Part shown: positions 1-3,400 of the stretch, piece after piece
Layout of the letters: every line of letters starts with the position of its first letter
How positions within the stretch are numbered: the first letter of the stretch is position 1
Assembly: GCA_964642165.1 (NCBI GenBank)
Contig: CAZXOC010000382.1
Location: forward strand, 1 to 5,896
Reading direction: 5' to 3'
Source: CAYRVX01 sp964642165
GTDB taxonomy: Bacteria > Planctomycetota > Phycisphaerae > SM23-33
DNA length: 5,896 nt
Translations under genes and position numbers: made by a program
The notes under the pieces: generated by a model
What the model saw: the letters and a program-made list of their open reading frames with translations, nothing else
Told to the model about the DNA's origin: nothing
Databases searched by the model: none

Positions 1-155
1 CCTCGTCGGCGCCGGGAGAGCCCGTGGACGTGCTGGCGGCGCCCGCGTCGGGCGCGGACGAGGCGTCGAGCGCCTCGACGGGCGCCGGCAGCCTGGAGAC
101 CGACCTGCTGGACGTGCTCGCTGGTGCGCAGCTGCCCGCGCCGCTGGCGCAGTGA
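1..155 (+). CDS. C-terminal end of an upstream protein of unknown function (5' partial)
   Basis: This is the last 50 codons of a gene that begins left of the window; the frame starts at position 3 and ends at TGA 153-155. The frame was chosen because its third positions are almost all G or C and its composition is protein-like (Ala, Ser, Gly, Asp, Leu). The other open frame is rich in Arg, Cys and Trp and looks like a shadow. The peptide has an Ala/Ser/Gly-rich low-complexity stretch and ends in LLDVLAGAQLPAPLAQ. A DVLA tetrapeptide occurs twice, once before and once after the linker. No domain is recognisable. The linker followed by a short hydrophobic tail would suit the end of a large modular surface protein like its downstream neighbour, but that is inference. 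It lies 261 nt upstream of the next start on the same strand, so the two are probably separate transcription units. Confidence 0.6.
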   Translation, partial: SSAPGEPVDVLAAPASGADEASSASTGAGSLETDLLDVLAGAQLPAPLAQ

Positions 156-178
156 CTGCCGCCGCGGGGCCGGACCGA

Positions 179-198
179 CCGGCCGGCACTGCGGCCGG
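179..198 (+). terminator. GC-rich hairpin after upstream stop codon (possible terminator, part 1)
   Basis: A perfect 7-bp inverted repeat, CCGGCCG (179-185) and CGGCCGG (192-198), encloses a 6-nt loop, starting 23 nt after the upstream TGA. There is no T-tract after it, so it is not a canonical intrinsic terminator. It could act with the adjacent hairpin as a T-less terminator or a 3'-end stabiliser. In such GC-rich DNA a short perfect stem can also arise by chance. Confidence 0.35.
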
Positions 199-199
199 A

Positions 200-220
200 A
201 CCCGCTGGGGATCAGCGGGT
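200..220 (+). terminator. Second hairpin in tandem (possible terminator, part 2)
   Basis: An 8-bp perfect stem, ACCCGCTG (200-207) and CAGCGGGT (213-220), encloses a 5-nt loop (GGGAT). It begins one base after the preceding hairpin ends. Two adjacent stable stems directly downstream of a stop codon and upstream of a promoter are where a terminator is expected, but again no U-tract follows. Confidence 0.38.
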
Positions 221-261
221 CTCGATGGTGTCCGGCGGGACGGCCCAGCCGGTAACATCGG

Positions 262-290
262 TTGGCGATTCAGTCGCCGTGTGATATAAA
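262..290 (+). promoter_or_regulatory. Sigma-70-like promoter for the giant surface protein gene
   Basis: The -35 element TTGGCG (262-267) matches TTGACA at 4 of 6 positions, and the -10 element TATAAA (285-290) matches TATAAT at 5 of 6. The spacer is exactly 17 nt, and a TG at 282-283 adds an extended -10 signal. This is the only AT-rich patch in the intergenic region, which makes it stand out. Transcription would start near 297, giving a leader of about 120 nt. Two small inverted repeats overlap it (264-278 and 290-297) and could be operators. Confidence 0.6.
264..278. promoter_or_regulatory. Inverted repeat between -35 and -10 (candidate operator)
   Basis: GGCGA (264-268) and TCGCC (274-278) form a perfect 5-bp inverted repeat with 5 nt between the arms. 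It overlaps the last four bases of the -35 element and runs into the spacer. A dimeric regulator bound here would block RNA polymerase. The arms are short, so chance is a real alternative, and no regulator can be named. Confidence 0.25.
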
Positions 291-297
291 CGTACGT
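290..297. promoter_or_regulatory. 8-bp palindrome ACGTACGT at the predicted transcription start
   Basis: A perfect palindrome starts at the last base of the -10 element and ends at the predicted transcription start. It could be a regulator site or part of the initiation region. It is too short to assign a function. Confidence 0.2.
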
Positions 298-364
298 CTG
301 GGCCGCGCTTCTGGGCCCGGTCCGGAAAGGCGTCGGCGGCGCCGAGGCTGCGTGTTCAGGGCGG

Positions 365-379
365 CGCTCGGCGCGAGCG
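365..379 (+). other. Small hairpin in the mRNA leader
   Basis: CGCTCG (365-370) and CGAGCG (374-379) form a 6-bp stem with a 3-nt loop, ending 27 nt before the GGAGG motif. If transcribed it lies in the leader and leaves the ribosome binding site free. It is not long enough to suggest a riboswitch. Confidence 0.25.
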
Positions 380-406
380 GGTGTGATGTGCCGAATGCGC
401 AGTATC

Positions 407-411
407 GGAGG
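407..411 (+). promoter_or_regulatory. Shine-Dalgarno site GGAGG
   Basis: GGAGG sits 5 nt before the ATG at 417. Together with an in-frame TGA at 384-386 it settles the start, because no ATG, GTG or TTG lies in frame between that stop and position 417. Confidence 0.8.
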
Positions 412-416
412 AGCGT

Positions 417-3400
417 ATGTGGCATGGGCATGACAGGTTGAGGAAGGTGTCCGTGCCCGCGCTGGAGGCGCTGGAGCCTCGGCTCCTGTTGGCCGGCAAC
501 CCCCTCCTCAGCGAGTTCATGGCGGACAACGTCTCGGCGCTGCCGGATGGGGACGGCAACTACGAGGACTGGGTTGAGATTCACAACCCCACTTCGAGTC
601 CCATCGACCTGGGCGGCTGGTACCTGAGCGACGACCCGTCGAACCTGAGGCAGTGGCGTTTCCCGTCGCTGACGATCCCGCCGGGCGGGTATGGCGTCGT
701 CTTCGCCTCGGGGGAGGATGACGACGACTACGTGGACGCCGGGGGCCACCTGCACACCACCTTCGCCCTGGACGCCATCGGCGAGAGCGTGATCCTCGTC
801 AAGCCCGACGGCGAGACGATCGCCCACGCGTACCTGCACTACCCTGACCAACTGCCCGACGTGTCGTACGGCATCACGGGCTTCACGACCGTCGAGCAGA
901 CGTTGGTGTCTTCGGCGGATCCCGTGCGATACCACGTGCCGACGAGTGGCGAGGACGCGACCGCCTGGGCCGCGAGCGGCTACAACGACGCGTCCTGGGC
1001 GAGCACCATCACCGTGGACGCCGCGGGCGTGCTGATCGCGGAGATCGGCACCGGTGAGGCCCGCATGGTGGAGATCCAGAACGTCTCGGACGGCCTCGTT
1101 GACACGGCAGGATGGCAAGTGCTGGCGAACGACGCCGGAGCAGGGAGCATCAACCACGTGCACGACGTCGCCTGGGCGCTGCCCGACTCCATGGCGCCCG
1201 GGGCGGTCCGGTACCGGACGGACGACGTCGGTGACCACTACTGGGGCAGCGGGATCAACTGGGAGGCCGAGGGCCCCGGCTGGGCGATGCTCGTCGGCGA
1301 CGCCGGCGACGTGAAGGACTTCGTCGCCTGGGGGTACACGGCCGCGGAGATCGCCGGTCTGAGCATCGACTACGGCGGCTTCGAGGGCATCACGGTTGCC
1401 GGCCAGTGGACGGGCGACGGCGCAGCCGTCGGGACGGTCGGCGGGGGCGAGCCGACCACGGGCTTCGTGGCGTTCAACGATCACGTCCGCGGGGCGGGCA
1501 CGCACACGAACGCCACCTCGTACGCGGCCAACGGAACGGCCTCCGGCTTCCTGAAGGACATCGAGACGGGCGAGGATCTCGACGCGAGGCTGACGGTCAC
1601 GCAGAACGGCACGAGGTATGAGGGCCTCCAGGGCGTGCCAGCCCCCGGCACGGACGCGTACGACGTCTTCAACGGGTACGTCGACTTCGGCTCCGCCGGC
1701 AATTCGAGTCTGGCCGTCAGCGGCGGCGACCACTACACCTTGACCCTCACGGGGCTGGACACGGGCGATGCGGTGACGTACACGTTCCACGGCTCGGCCG
1801 TTCGGGGCAAGGACGGCTACACGAACCGATGGACGCTCGTGACGCTCGAGGGGGCCGAGTCCGCCACGGCCGGCCACAGCGCCGGCGACGGGGTGATTGT
1901 CCTGAGCGACACGCAGATCGCCCTGTGGACCGGGGAGAACCACCGCTCGGGCCAGGGCTTCGTGGCGAGCTGGACGGACATCGATCCGGGGCCGGACGGG
2001 GAGTTCTCGATCGTCTCGAACCAGTACCGCGGGTCGGTTCCGACGAGCGTGAATCCCGGCGGCGTGGCCGACGGGTCGAAGGGCTACGGGATCAGCGGGA
2101 TTCGGCTGGAGGAGGAGGCCCCCTCCGGCCCGCTTTCCTGGCTGCGGCGGGTGGGCAACACGGACGGCGACACGGGCGGGGACTTCGTGCGGACCTCGAC
2201 GGCCAGCCAAGGCGAGCAGAACACCGACATGACCGTGCCCTTCGGGACGGTCGTGCCGGCCAGGATGGGCGTGGGCTTCCACGAGGATCAGCCGCAGTTC
2301 GGCGCCCTCATCCGGACCGACGTCGGCGAGGCGATGCACGGGACGAACGCCTCGCTGTGGGCGCGGATCGAGTTCGAGGGAGGTCAGCTCGCCGCCTACG
2401 ACACGCTCACGCTGCGCATGAAGTACGATGACGGGTTCATCGCCTACCTGAACGGCGAGAGACTGACCCGCCGGAACGCCCCGGACTGGCCGGCGCACGA
2501 TTCCGCCGCCAACGACAACCGCCCAAACGACCAGGCCGTCGTCTTCAAAGACATCGACGTCAGTTGGGCGCTGGATCTGCTGGCGACGGACAGGAACGTG
2601 CTGGCGATCCACGGGCTGAACTGCGAAGCCGGCGACGGGGACTTCCTGATCGTCCCGGAACTGGTCGTCAGCGGCACCAGCTTCGACGCCGGGCGGAAGC
2701 ACTTCACCTCGCCGACGCCCCGGGAGCCCAACGGGGACGGCGGGGGCTACCCCGGCATCAAGATCAACGAGATCCACTACGACCCGCCCGTCCGGACGGA
2801 GCTGGTGGAGTTCGTCGAGCTGTACAACGGCGGTGCCGACGAGGTCGACCTGTCGGGATGGTACCTGGACGGCGGCATCGATTACGTGTTTCCCGCCGGC
2901 ACGAAGATCGCCGCGGACGGCTACGTCGTGGTGACGCAGGACCCGGCGGACTTCCAGGCGAAGTTCGGCCGCTCGGCGCTGGGCCCGTGGACGGGGCGTC
3001 TGGGCAACGACGGCGACGAGGTCATTCTCCGCAGCGGCGACGGGCAGCGGATCGACGAAGTCGGCTACCGGCTCGGGTTTCCCTGGCCGACGACGGGCGA
3101 CCTGCCGGGCAGGTCCATCGAGCTGGTCAATCCATCGCTCGACAACGACCTGGGCGGGAACTGGCGGCCCAGCCCGTCCGGGCCCACGCCGGGCGCGAGG
3201 AACGGGGCGTATGGCGACAACACCGCGCCGCAGATGCGGCAGGCGAAGCACACGCCGAAGCAGCCCGTCAGCGGCGAGGACGTCACCGTCACCGTCAAGG
3301 TGACCGACCCGGACGGCGTCGAGAGCGTCACGCTGCACTACCAGGTGGTGGACCCGGGCAGCTACATCGAGCTGGGCGACACGGCCTACCAGACGAGCTG

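Noticed and set aside
333..345. Small inverted repeat TCGGC-GGC-GCCGA in the leader
   Set aside because: Five-base stems of this composition are common by chance in such GC-rich DNA, and nothing else supports a function.
386..433. Small upstream open frame of 15 codons overlapping the main start
   Set aside because: It starts with ATG and runs past position 417 out of frame, but has no convincing ribosome binding site. Its length is easily explained by chance.
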